Part shown: positions 36,523-46,002 of the stretch, one piece after another
How the letters are laid out: every line of letters begins with the position of its first letter
Position numbering within the stretch: the first letter of the stretch is position 1
Assembly: GCF_006542765.1 (NCBI RefSeq)
Contig: NZ_SKCD01000044.1
Span: forward strand, 124,001 to 188,000
Direction: 5' to 3'
Origin: Paenibacillus luteus
GTDB taxonomy: Bacteria > Bacillota > Bacilli > Paenibacillales > Paenibacillaceae
Length of the DNA stretch: 64,000 bases
Position numbers and translations under genes: made by a program
The notes under the pieces: model-generated
Databases searched by the model: none
The model's input: the letters and a program-made list of their open reading frames with translations, nothing else
Told to the model about the DNA's origin: nothing

Positions 36523-37305
36523 ATGATATCGATACAAAACAAATGGACGCTAATTACAGGGGCTTCATCAGGAATAGGGGAAGCATTCGCACATGAATTG
36601 GCAGCAAGAGGGAGCCACCTTATTTTGGTTGCTCGTACAGAAGCCAAACTACGCGCGTTGGCAGAGAAGCTGCAGCAAGCTCATCGGATCAAAGCGGAGG
36701 TTATTGTCTGTGACTTAGCTGAGGAGGGTTCTCCAAACCGCCTCTATCAAGAGTGTGCAGATCGAGGTTTAAGCGTGGATATTCTTATTAATAATGCGGG
36801 GTTCGCTACGTATGGGCTATTTGAACAATTGTCTGGACCAAGGCAGCATGAAGAAATGATGCTTAACGTAGTGGCTGTTGCCGATCTTACGCATTTATTC
36901 TTATCCTCGATGCTGCAAAGAAAAAGCGGCGTGGTTATTAACTTAGCATCAACTGCTGGTTTTCAACCTCTTCCTAATATGGCGGTCTATGGTGCCACCA
37001 AAGCTTTCGTATTATCATTCACACAAGCACTTTGGGAAGAGAACAGGAAACGAGGGGTACAATTCCTTGCGTTATGCCCAGGGTCAACGGAAACGGACTT
37101 TTTCAACGTTGTCGCGGCTGAAGAAGCATCCGTGGGCAAAAGGGCTACACCTGAATATGTCGTCCAAACGGCCCTTCGTTCCCTTCAAGCCGAAAAATCC
37201 TATGTGATCCCTGGGCTGATGAATTATATCTCTTCCCAAATGTCTCGATTTGTACCTCGGAAGCAAATGCTGTATATCGTTGGACGAATGCTTCGCACTC
37301 GGTAA
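36523..37305 (+). CDS. Short-chain dehydrogenase/reductase
   Basis: 260 residues, classical SDR: Rossmann motif TLITGASSGIGEAFAHELA, NNAG as ILINNAGFATYG, catalytic Ser in INLASTAG and YxxxK as YGATKAF, followed by CPGSTET. It resembles DltE/YqjQ-like reductases of unknown substrate with NAD(P)H. Start 36523 (MISIQNKW) gives a normal N-terminus and lies after GAAGGAGAG; an upstream in-frame ATG at 36469 lies within the -10 box. Divergent TetR likely regulates it. Confidence 0.92.
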   Translation: MISIQNKWTLITGASSGIGEAFAHELAARGSHLILVARTEAKLRALAEKLQQAHRIKAEVIVCDLAEEGSPNRLYQECADRGLSVDILINNAGFATYGLFEQLSGPRQHEEMMLNVVAVADLTHLFLSSMLQRKSGVVINLASTAGFQPLPNMAVYGATKAFVLSFTQALWEENRKRGVQFLALCPGSTETDFFNVVAAEEASVGKRATPEYVVQTALRSLQAEKSYVIPGLMNYISSQMSRFVPRKQMLYIVGRMLRTR

Positions 37306-37569
37306 GCGATTCTGACAGACTGTATTAGAATAGTGATCCATAACATAAGCAACCTAATCGGTTGGACTGCCGTTATGCATATGAACGTGCTTACTCGGAA
37401 ATCCTCATCCCTAGCAGTAGAGCAGATGCTGTGCTATTCATTCCTATCAAGAATAATGTGGAAAATAGTGAAATGATATCTATTTATTGTGCTAGAATGA
37501 TATAGAGCTATTTACCATCATGTGCATATACGTATAGCAACAGCCAATCAGATTAGGAGTGACTAGGAT

Positions 37570-38556
37570 ATGGTGCATTGGAAGCAGCAGCTTTATGACT
37601 CGGCAAATCGTGTGGCAAATCAATTTAAGGATTACCCCGGCATTGTTTCCGTGGCTATTGGCGGCAGTCTCGCTCGTGGAATGGCTTGGAAGCACTCGGA
37701 TTTAGAACTGTGTGTGATTGTAGATCAGCATTTGCAGGAGCTTCAATATTTTAATTACATGGAGAATATGGGAGTCGAGATCATTCAGATCAAAAAACAG
37801 CAGGTAGAAGAATTTTTGGCTGGAGAAGGCTTGCCTAAGGAAGCCGTTCTTCAGTTTCCGATCCAGATTTACAAATGCCGGATCGTTCATGATCCTTCTG
37901 GAATATTGGCGAAGTTTAAAGCGGCTTATGATGACACGCTGTTTCACTCTGATGTAACTGCAAAGAAAAGAGAGCAGGCGCTGCAAAGTGTTGATCAGCG
38001 TTATGCTCTGGCGGAAAGTCTGCTTAGCGGTGGCTTTCCGAACACAGCGCTTGCTCATCTGAGACTGGCAAGCAACGACCTTCTCTTAGCTTATTACTGG
38101 CATAATCATATTTTACCGAGAAGCCAAAACAGGACGGTTTATTTGCTGAAGCAAAACGCTGAACGTTTCGGTTTCGTGGACTTTTATAACACGTTTCTTC
38201 AAATTTTCGGCTTGAATCAACCGCTGCCAGCGATGAAGCAAAGTCTGTTCCAGTCTCAAAGCGAGATCTATCAATTGGCAAATGCAGGGTGGGGCAGCAA
38301 CTCGGTCCTTTTTTTGCAAAATGCGGTGGATCAAAATTTGGAATGGGGCTATGACAAAAGCATTCTTTATGTTTATAAATGGTGCGTGCATCTGCTCAAA
38401 AGCGGGAAGTTGGAAGATAAGAACGTTTATGATCACAAGCAGTTTGAGGCTGACTACCCTAAGCTCTATCAATTTCTTGATTTCGATAAAATGACATCCG
38501 AAGAGATCCGAGGCTTGTTCGATCGGTTTCACGATGCTAGAAGCAAGCTTGCATGA
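37570..38556 (+). CDS. Nucleotidyltransferase-domain protein
   Basis: 328 residues. The N-terminus shows the polymerase-beta-type nucleotidyltransferase motif: IGGSLARGMAWKHSDLELCV, i.e. GS-x9-D-x-E, residues ~27-46, with a further acidic position in NYMENMGVEIIQIK. The C-terminal ~200 residues are helical, as in kanamycin nucleotidyltransferase and related antibiotic-modifying enzymes. It transfers a nucleotide to an unknown acceptor; resistance is possible but unproven. The 264-bp gap before it holds no clear feature. A terminator follows. Confidence 0.75.
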   Translation: MVHWKQQLYDSANRVANQFKDYPGIVSVAIGGSLARGMAWKHSDLELCVIVDQHLQELQYFNYMENMGVEIIQIKKQQVEEFLAGEGLPKEAVLQFPIQIYKCRIVHDPSGILAKFKAAYDDTLFHSDVTAKKREQALQSVDQRYALAESLLSGGFPNTALAHLRLASNDLLLAYYWHNHILPRSQNRTVYLLKQNAERFGFVDFYNTFLQIFGLNQPLPAMKQSLFQSQSEIYQLANAGWGSNSVLFLQNAVDQNLEWGYDKSILYVYKWCVHLLKSGKLEDKNVYDHKQFEADYPKLYQFLDFDKMTSEEIRGLFDRFHDARSKLA

Positions 38557-38670
38557 GGATTGTTTGCAGACTCTTCGCAGAATGCTTGAAGGCATCCGTT
38601 AAATGGAAAGAGCGTCTATAATGAACTGCTAAGCTGCTCAAGTTACAATAGGTCGCCGGATATAAAGGAA

Positions 38671-38710
38671 AGAGACCGTACTTCGATGATGAAGGCGGTC
38701 TTCTTGCTAT
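38671..38710 (+). terminator. Terminator after the nucleotidyltransferase gene
   Basis: AGACCG (38673-38678) pairs with CGGTCT (38696-38701), with an inner CTTC/GAAG pairing, followed by TCTTGC. The T tract is weak. Confidence 0.55.
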
Positions 38711-38855
38711 ATAATCCCAGAAGAGATTATGATTCAAAATCTGAATTTCATCAGCAGTAGCTGCTGGCTAAGCTTTATTTTTCCTCCTTAGGTTCGTGAA
38801 CCTCATTAAGATGGGCGCTGTCCATCATGCTTGATTCGTTATAAAATAGTGGAGT

Positions 38856-39451
38856 ATGACTTCCTTTAGCTTAAACGAGGAGCTGGAGCGTTTAATGATT
38901 GCAGCTGCTGAGTATACGCAGGATGATCATTTTGGGCTTCATCAAGGCCAGATGACGGACTTTATGGATTGAGGCATTCTCGGCTATGTGATGATACACT
39001 CGGGTATGATTGCTGATTCATTGGCAGCATACCAGCGTTACAACGTTATTTTACGATTGGGCAGGAAACCACGGATGAGATGACACAGGCAGGGGGATTC
39101 TCAGAACAGGTCGCACAGTTGATGAAGAAGTCCATGCCCTCTTTCTTTCCCTCCTTGCAGCAGACTGCGGAATCGTTCGGTACTATCACAAGAACGCTTC
39201 AGCACAAATGGAAGGAAGAGAACACGACCTACAATAATCTTTCTATCCAGATACGCAAAGAAATGACGATGGGTTATTTGAGGAAATGGGAGTATTCGGT
39301 GGGGGAGATCGCTTATGTGCTGCACTTCTCGGAGTCTAGCGTCTTTCAGAGCGCCTTCAAGAAGTGGTCGGGATTCACGCCTGGGCAGTACCGTGCCGAG
39401 CTCATGAAAGAGCATGCGAGCAGTAAGAGAGAAGTTGAGAATAAGCGATAA
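38856..39451 (+). pseudogene. Decayed AraC-family regulator (Arabinose_bd type)
   Basis: Pieces of one AraC gene remain. In the frame from ATG 38856, translation reads LMIAAAEYTQDDHFGLHQGQ, then a TGA at 38970 in the middle of the domain, then GILGYVMIHSGMIADSLAAY, matching the arabinose-binding-like domain of AraC proteins. After a stop near 39079 the C-terminal helix-turn-helix continues in another frame (39080-39451; YSVGEIAYVLHFSESSVFQS, FTPGQYRAE). The N-terminus and the middle are missing. One stop, one frameshift and deletions indicate a dead gene, though the C-terminal 123-residue piece could still be translated. Confidence 0.75.
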
Positions 39452-39485
39452 CAATAAGCGATAGATCAGGGATGCGTGAAAATAA

Positions 39486-40103
39486 ATGGACCATCTTTCG
39501 AAGAATATAACATGGCACCAAGGCGGCACAGATCGCTTAGTCCAAGAGGAGCTCAAAGGACATCGCAGCAGGGTAATCTGGTTGACTGGGCTTTCCGGTT
39601 CCGGGAAGTCATCGGTTGCAACAGAGCTGGAGAGGAGATTGTTTCAGCAAAGCATACATACGACAACGCTGGATGGGGACAATTTACGCCATGGTTTAAA
39701 TAGCGACCTTGGCTTCTCGTCCGAAGCAAGAAAGGAAAATATCCGCAGGCTTGGCGAGGTTGCTAGATTATTTACTGAGGCTGGATTAGTCGTTATTGTT
39801 GCCTCCATCTCTCCGTTCCAAGCAGATCGGGAACGGGCGAGAGCGCGGTTTACTCCTGGCGAATTTATCGAGGTATATCTTTCATGTCCGCTGGAGGTCT
39901 GCGAGCAGCGTGACCCGAAAGGGTTATATAAAAAGGCAAGGGTGGGGGAAATCGCCGAATTTACGGGGATTTCCTCTCCTTACGAGGTGCCGCTGCACCC
40001 GGAATTGAAAATTCCGACGGACCAAATGACGGTAACGAAGGCAGTCGATTGCATTTTAGCGTATATGACTGCATTAGAGAAAGGGAATTCCCATGAAAAT
40101 TAG
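39486..40103 (+). CDS. cysC: Adenylylsulfate (APS) kinase
   Basis: 205 residues, full length. It phosphorylates APS to PAPS with ATP. Walker A is IWLTGLSGSGKSS (~residues 31-43), followed by TTLDGDNLRHGLNSDLGFS with the family DGDNxRHGLNxDLGF motif, EARKENIRRLGEVARLF, and the lid CEQRDPKGLYKKARVGEI. The family N-terminus NITWHQGGTD confirms the start at 39486. No sulfurylase or PAPS reductase is nearby, so it is isolated from the usual cys operon; the preceding gene is a dead regulator and the next an XRE regulator. PAPS could serve sulfate assimilation or sulfation. Confidence 0.95.
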   Translation: MDHLSKNITWHQGGTDRLVQEELKGHRSRVIWLTGLSGSGKSSVATELERRLFQQSIHTTTLDGDNLRHGLNSDLGFSSEARKENIRRLGEVARLFTEAGLVVIVASISPFQADRERARARFTPGEFIEVYLSCPLEVCEQRDPKGLYKKARVGEIAEFTGISSPYEVPLHPELKIPTDQMTVTKAVDCILAYMTALEKGNSHEN

Positions 40104-40146
40104 ATGATGTGATTCCACGGATTATGCATCTGAGAAGAGGTGAACC

Positions 40147-40965
40147 ATGACTAACGAGACCAGTAAGTCAAAAACAATGGGCGCTTTTTTAAAATCACGC
40201 CGTGAGCGGCTTCAGCCCGCACAAGCCGGCATTGCCAGCTCTTACGGCAATCGAAGAACGCCAGGGCTGCGCCGAGAGGAAGTGGCCATGCTCGCAGGCG
40301 TCAGTGCGACTTATTATACATGGCTGGAACAAGGAAGAGAGGTAACGGCATCCAAGGATATTATCGAGAGCATAGGCAAAGCTCTTCAACTAACGCATGA
40401 TGAGCGGATGCATCTGTACCAGCTATGGAACCCCAATGAGCTGGAATTTGCCACTCCAATCAATACAACTCTAAATCCGCACTGGCGAAACATTATCGAG
40501 CAGCTTCCCTATCCCGCCTTCATCAGTAATGAAAGATGTGAGGTGCTTGCTTGGAATCGGGGGGCTAATCATGTGATTGCGGATTTCGATTCTTTGCCGG
40601 AAACCGGGAGGAACATGATAAGAATGCTGTTTCTGGATAAGGAACTGAGCCGCCGCATAGTGAATTGGGATGCATTTGCCTCCTATTCAGTGGCCGTGTT
40701 CCGCACCTATCATGATAAGCATCAGGATGATCCGTGGTTTAAGGAAACGGTAGAACTGCTCTCGAAGGAAAGTGTACATTTCGAAGCTATGTGGAAGCAG
40801 CATGATATACAGCTCAAAAAAGTAAGCCGGGTACTCATCCAGCTTCCAGGTGCAGTACAGGCGTCAGTATATGATATCCAATCCTTTGGTAATCATGCCG
40901 ATTATCCGGAGTTGAATATTTGTATCTATATGCCGATCTTGGAAGCTGACACGGATCATCCTTAA
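40147..40965 (+). CDS. XRE helix-turn-helix regulator with MLTR/MmyB-like ligand domain
   Basis: 272 residues. N-terminal XRE helix-turn-helix (LRREEVAMLAGVSATYYTWL, ~residues 39-58) preceded by the family GAFLKSRRERLQPAQAGI; the C-terminal ~170 residues form a PAS-like MLTR ligand domain (YPAFISNERCEVLAWNRGAN, RNMIRMLFLDK). AAGAGGTG precedes ATG. Members usually control a neighbouring oxidoreductase; the aldo/keto reductase 138 bp downstream on the same strand is the obvious target. Confidence 0.92.
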   Translation: MTNETSKSKTMGAFLKSRRERLQPAQAGIASSYGNRRTPGLRREEVAMLAGVSATYYTWLEQGREVTASKDIIESIGKALQLTHDERMHLYQLWNPNELEFATPINTTLNPHWRNIIEQLPYPAFISNERCEVLAWNRGANHVIADFDSLPETGRNMIRMLFLDKELSRRIVNWDAFASYSVAVFRTYHDKHQDDPWFKETVELLSKESVHFEAMWKQHDIQLKKVSRVLIQLPGAVQASVYDIQSFGNHADYPELNICIYMPILEADTDHP

Positions 40966-41102
40966 GTTGAGTAGATGAAGCGATGGCTGGCAAGCGGGTA
41001 ATCTGGTTACTAGCATAAACATACTGTGGTTGACTCTGGACACGCAGGTTAGAATGGGGACATGTTCAACCATCCATCTACTCTAAGAAAAGAGGAAACC
41101 GT

Positions 41103-42065
<963 letters not shown>

Positions 42066-42099
42066 GAGCTGAACTTGATAGTTCGGTTCGTTGTTAGTG

Positions 42100-42148
42100 A
42101 AGGAGCTTTCCTGAGAGGGGGAGGCTCCTTTCTTTCTTTCTTTCTTTC
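42100..42148 (+). terminator. Terminator after aldo/keto reductase, with CTTT repeat
   Basis: AAGGAGC (42100-42106) pairs with GCTCCTT (42124-42130), followed by about five tandem CTTT units instead of a plain T run. Confidence 0.65.
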
Positions 42149-42166
42149 ATTCGATCGGATAAGAAT

Positions 42167-42214
42167 AAAAGGACGATCCTTAGGTTGAATTTGAACCTAG
42201 GAATCGTCCTTTTT
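42167..42214. terminator. Bidirectional terminator
   Basis: Long imperfect stem AAAAGGACGAT-CCTTAGGTT with AACCTAGGAATCGTCCTTTTT; A run on the left and T run on the right suit both the reductase and the opposing membrane protein gene. Confidence 0.8.
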
Positions 42215-42218
42215 TCTG

Positions 42219-42863
42219 TTATTTTGCAGGTAAAGCCGGCTTGCGGATCGTCTTTATCGACTGGCGGTAGACGAGTAAGATATACGCAAGGTCCAGAATG
42301 AGAATTAAAACATACATGATGAACAGCAAAATGGAGTGAGGATAAAGTGAATAGCAGAGGATAGAAGCGCACAAGGTGCCGAACATTTTGGAATAGGCGA
42401 TCGCAAGGGACTGGCCCCTCAGTTCTTTGGTGAACAATAATTTGATAAAAAGGATGGACATCATTAGATTGATGCCAAAAGCGGAGTAAATGCCCATTTT
42501 ATCATGGAATTCAACCGCGATCCCATAATGCAGGAGCAGGGCTATGACGAGCAGGGAGAAGACCGATGCGTATATGGTGCGTTTGGAGAAGGGCACACCT
42601 TTGGAATAGTAAAGAAATTGCAGCAAAATGATGCAGTCTAGCAAAAACCAAATTAAAGTTACGATTTGTTGAAGCGGGTGAAACGGCATGATAAACGTAA
42701 ATAAAAATTCCCATGTAATATTAGCGCAAATGGACGCAAGCGGCATGCCGCAGGACTGGTCTTTATACCCTTTGTAAATAACGAGAAGGTAAACAACCGT
42801 CCATAATACAGCGACACCAATCATCAGCAGATATTCGATTTTGAGCGGCAAGAGGTGTTCCAT
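42219..42863 (-). CDS. Polytopic membrane protein resembling Pyr4-type terpene cyclases
   Basis: 214 residues, seven predicted membrane helices, no soluble domain. The segment SCGMPLASICANITWEFLFT is the conserved GMPL...N-[IL]-x-WEF pattern of the membrane terpene cyclase / TMTC family (fungal Pyr4, actinobacterial drimentine-type cyclases); Glu52 aligns with the catalytic Glu. Asp76 (WFLLDC) and Asp191 (LILDLAY) are further acidic residues in helices; a C-terminal Asp is the second catalytic residue in Pyr4. I start at ATG 42863. No prenyltransferase is adjacent, so a terpene function is inferred only from the motif. Confidence 0.55.
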   Translation of the reverse strand: MEHLLPLKIEYLLMIGVAVLWTVVYLLVIYKGYKDQSCGMPLASICANITWEFLFTFIMPFHPLQQIVTLIWFLLDCIILLQFLYYSKGVPFSKRTIYASVFSLLVIALLLHYGIAVEFHDKMGIYSAFGINLMMSILFIKLLFTKELRGQSLAIAYSKMFGTLCASILCYSLYPHSILLFIMYVLILILDLAYILLVYRQSIKTIRKPALPAK

Positions 42864-43251
42864 AGAGACGTAATCACATCCTTTCAGCAACTATTGGTCA
42901 TTGAAACCCGGTTTTGGCTTGTCTATGTATATGAAACAAGATATTCCCGTAGACCAGCAAGGAGAAAGCGACGTTATAATTGGCAGCATAGAGCACTGAG
43001 TATGCTCAGCCAAGGATAATGGGGTCAAGCATAAAGATTGTGATTCCTATTTTTATAGACCATGGAATTAACGGAAAAATAGATAAACTGCGTGGAATAC
43101 CACGGTGGAAATGAGGAAATACCTTAATCGTTTTATGTAATTCGGTCTTTGGAATAGGTAAACTTACTTCTAACAAGCGGATACTCGCGAGGATTGGCTT
43201 GGAAGCCAGATTTCAACCATTTGGCATAAAAGGATAGGAGTTGTTATTAGC
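42864..43251. other. 388-bp intergenic region with no recognised element
   Basis: Divergent promoter region of the membrane protein (left) and MFS gene (right). AGCATAGAGCACTGAGTATG near 42990 has partial symmetry, but I see no convincing operator, riboswitch or small gene. Confidence 0.5.
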
Positions 43252-44460
43252 ATGAACCATCATATTGCATCTAAGGATCAGCGTGACGCCATAATGCCAG
43301 CTGCTGATCGTTTCCCGTGGGCTGGCCTGCTGACGTTAGCCATGGCAGTATTTATTGGCGTCCTTACCGAGACGATTCCAGCAGGTTTGCTCCCTCAAAT
43401 TAGCGCTGGCCTTGGCATTTCAGAAGCACTCGCCGGCCAGCTCATTACATTATATGCGCTCGGCTCACTGCTGGCTGCAATTCCGCTAACTGCAGCGACA
43501 CGCGGCTGGGGAAGAAGACGGCTGCTGCTGCTGTGCATCATTGGTTTTCTAGTATTCAATTCGGTAACGGCTTTGTCTTCGAGCTATGTACTCACGCTAG
43601 CTGCCCGTTTCCTAGCAGGCGTCGCTGCCGGCGTATTGTGGGGAATGGCCGCTGGTTTTGCCAGACGTATCGTACCTGATGCGCTTAAAGGCCGCGCCAT
43701 GGCGGTAGCTATGGTGGGTACCCCTCTCGCTTTGGCTCTTGGTGTCCCTGCTGGAACAGCGCTTGGCGGAATGATAGGCTGGAGAGCGGTTCTCGGAATC
43801 ATGTCGCTTCTGACCGTTGTACTCATTCCCTTAGTGTTCTTGAAGCTTCCGAATCTGCCTGGGCAACCCGCAGGAAGCAGAGTCCCGTTAGCTCAAGTGT
43901 TCGTTATGCCGGGTGTGCGTCCCGTATTGGCTGTCGTACTTGGCTGGGTGCTGGCCCATAACATTTTATATACCTATATTGCTCCATATGCTGCGAAGCT
44001 GGGTCTTTCCCAGCGGGTAGATGTGGTTCTGCTTATTTTCGGAATAACGTCCGTGATCGGAATTTGGATCACAGGGATGTGGATAGACCGCATGAAGCGG
44101 CAATTGGTATTAATCAGCATTGGCGGTTTTGTGTTAAGCTCCATCATGCTTGGACTTGGCAGCACGCACGCCGTAGTTATTTATGCAGCAGTTGGCTTAT
44201 GGGGGATAACATTTGGCGGAGCAGCGACGCTGCTGCAGACGGCCGTAGCCGAAGCGGCTGGCGAGAATGCGGACGTGGCTCAGTCCATGCTGGTCACCGT
44301 TTGGAATCTGGCTATCGGAGGGGGCGGTCTCATAGGAGCCGTTTTACTGGAAACGCTTGGAGTAAGCTCATTCCCTTGGGCATTGGCGCTGCTGCTCCTG
44401 CTGGCTTGGATCATTGCGTGGCGTGCCAAGGCCTACGGCTTCCCACGCTCAAATCGTTGA
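43252..44460 (+). CDS. MFS exporter (AraJ/YdhP-type DHA1)
   Basis: 402 residues, 12 membrane helices. Matches the sugar-efflux/arabinose-polymer-transport group: FIGVLTETIPAGLLPQISAG in helix 1, LAGQLITLYALGSLLAAIPL, loop RGWGRRRLLL and FLAGVAAGVLWGMAAGFARR. A drug or sugar exporter. AGGAG lies 12 nt before ATG. Faces the Lrp-type regulator with 17 bp between stops. Confidence 0.93.
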   Translation: MNHHIASKDQRDAIMPAADRFPWAGLLTLAMAVFIGVLTETIPAGLLPQISAGLGISEALAGQLITLYALGSLLAAIPLTAATRGWGRRRLLLLCIIGFLVFNSVTALSSSYVLTLAARFLAGVAAGVLWGMAAGFARRIVPDALKGRAMAVAMVGTPLALALGVPAGTALGGMIGWRAVLGIMSLLTVVLIPLVFLKLPNLPGQPAGSRVPLAQVFVMPGVRPVLAVVLGWVLAHNILYTYIAPYAAKLGLSQRVDVVLLIFGITSVIGIWITGMWIDRMKRQLVLISIGGFVLSSIMLGLGSTHAVVIYAAVGLWGITFGGAATLLQTAVAEAAGENADVAQSMLVTVWNLAIGGGGLIGAVLLETLGVSSFPWALALLLLLAWIIAWRAKAYGFPRSNR

Positions 44461-44477
44461 TCAGGTCTATTTTGATC

Positions 44478-44927
44478 TCATCGTTCACTGGCTTGATCGA
44501 GCATGGGAATAAGGAACTTATGGTCAATGGGAGAGGACATGACAATCAGAATAGTATAGGTGCCATATTTGTCGCACTGATTGCCAAACTCCTCCAGTGA
44601 GCGTGTGGAATCGGTCATTACTTTCAATAAATAGTTATGTTCGCCGCTGATGCGGTGACATTCGATCACATCGGGACTTGTCTGGATGAAATCAAGAAAG
44701 GCATGGCAATCCCTAGTACGAAACAACATATAGGCTGCTGCGCCTTTTCCAACCTTTTCTGGCGAGAGGATCGTACGGTATTCCTCGATAATTCCCTGTT
44801 CCTCCATACGCCGGACTCTTTCTGTTACGGCAGGCTGGGATAGTGCGACAGCTTTTCCTAGCTCGGTCATCGAAATTCTTGCCTGTTTCTGAAGATGAAA
44901 CAAAATTTGTTTATCAATATGATCCAT
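44478..44927 (-). CDS. Lrp/AsnC-family regulator
   Basis: 149 residues. N-terminal helix-turn-helix (ISMTELGKAVALSQPAVTER, ~residues 18-37) and a C-terminal RAM ligand domain (AAAYMLFRTRDCHAFLDFIQ, DVIECHRISGEHNYLLKVMT). Typical full length, octamer-forming amino-acid-responsive regulator. AGGAGG precedes ATG. Convergent with the MFS gene, target unknown. Confidence 0.95.
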   Translation of the reverse strand: MDHIDKQILFHLQKQARISMTELGKAVALSQPAVTERVRRMEEQGIIEEYRTILSPEKVGKGAAAYMLFRTRDCHAFLDFIQTSPDVIECHRISGEHNYLLKVMTDSTRSLEEFGNQCDKYGTYTILIVMSSPIDHKFLIPMLDQASER

Positions 44928-44975
44928 GTTCGATATCCTCCTAAAAATATAAGGTTAAATAAATTGTAAAATCTT

Positions 44976-45848
44976 TTATGTCTTATAGAATCGGCTCATA
45001 TAAGAAGAGGGAGGTTCGCCCAGCACTTTCTTAAATACGCGGCTAAAATAATAAGGATTGCGGTAGCCAAGCCGCTCGCTGATCTCCGATACGTTCATAG
45101 AGGTATTTCTCATCCACTCAATCGCTTTTCCCATTCGCAGGCGGGCATGCGCTTCCACAATCGTTTGTCCCGTCTGTTTCTTAAAGGAGGCAGAGAGATA
45201 ACTATAGTTTAGCCTCATATGGATGGCAATGCTTGTTGAATCAAAGTCCTCTTCAAGATGCTGCAGCAAAAAAGCGATTATCCGACCAGCGATTACATCT
45301 GATTTTCCTGTTTGCAGCCCGTTCTCCTTTTGCTGAAATTCCTTCTGCAATTCAAGAAACAGCTGACAGACCCGCAAGCTTATCTCCAGCATGCCATGAT
45401 TGGCAGGTAGGAGATAATTCGAGGTTAAAGCCTTCAGGCGTGTTTCCAATCCTAAATGAAAGGGTGATGTTCCGTACTTTGGCATTGGAATTACATAGTG
45501 GTAATGATCCGGTTGGTAGTAATCAATTTCCGGCAACGGCGGGTGCTCACGATATACAATTCCGTCATCGAATGGGACATTGAAATGAATCCAATACCAG
45601 CATGTGCCGGGTGCTGTTGCGGGAAGACCCCAGTGATGCATTCCTCTTTTCAAAAATAAATGCTCATTCGCTCCAACGAAATATTCCACTCCCTCCTCAA
45701 TGACCTGCATGCAGCCGCGAACGACAAACAGAAAGACATCATAGTCGGCAATGCGATCGGGATGCGTATAAGCAGCTTCCGTATGGCTCATCCCAATATC
45801 CCTTATTAAAGGGATGCGGTCGGCGCTTAAATAGACTTGACCATTCAT
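44976..45848 (-). CDS. AraC-family regulator with cupin domain
   Basis: 290 residues from ATG 45848 (MNGQVYLSADRIPLI), after GGAGGCG; an in-frame start at 45959 adds a Cys/Phe-rich stretch without family resemblance. Cupin-type sensor (AAYTHPDRIADYDVFLFVVR, HLFLKRGMHHWGL), then AraC helix-turn-helices (DSTSIAIHMRLNYSYLSASF and MNVSEISERLGYRNPYYFSR). Divergent from the DUF1680 glycosidase across 154 bp, so probably its activator. Confidence 0.9.
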   Translation of the reverse strand: MNGQVYLSADRIPLIRDIGMSHTEAAYTHPDRIADYDVFLFVVRGCMQVIEEGVEYFVGANEHLFLKRGMHHWGLPATAPGTCWYWIHFNVPFDDGIVYREHPPLPEIDYYQPDHYHYVIPMPKYGTSPFHLGLETRLKALTSNYLLPANHGMLEISLRVCQLFLELQKEFQQKENGLQTGKSDVIAGRIIAFLLQHLEEDFDSTSIAIHMRLNYSYLSASFKKQTGQTIVEAHARLRMGKAIEWMRNTSMNVSEISERLGYRNPYYFSRVFKKVLGEPPSSYMSRFYKT

Positions 45849-46002
45849 GATGAATTCTTCGCCTCCGACGTCCGATTTTTGAACTTTGAATAAGATGTTA
45901 AAACCAAAAAAAGTATAGGTAATCTGAGGGTTTGTGCATTTTTCTTTATTCCCCTTCATTATACGATAAGGCTATCGAATAAAAAAAGGGAGGCTATCTC
46001 GA

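Noticed and set aside
42129-42148. CTTT repeat as a CRISPR- or satellite-like element
   Set aside because: Only a short tetranucleotide run in a terminator tail; no spacers or longer units.
44064-44600. 178-codon frame overlapping the AraJ-type MFS gene
   Set aside because: Out of frame with a full-length transporter and without ribosome site.
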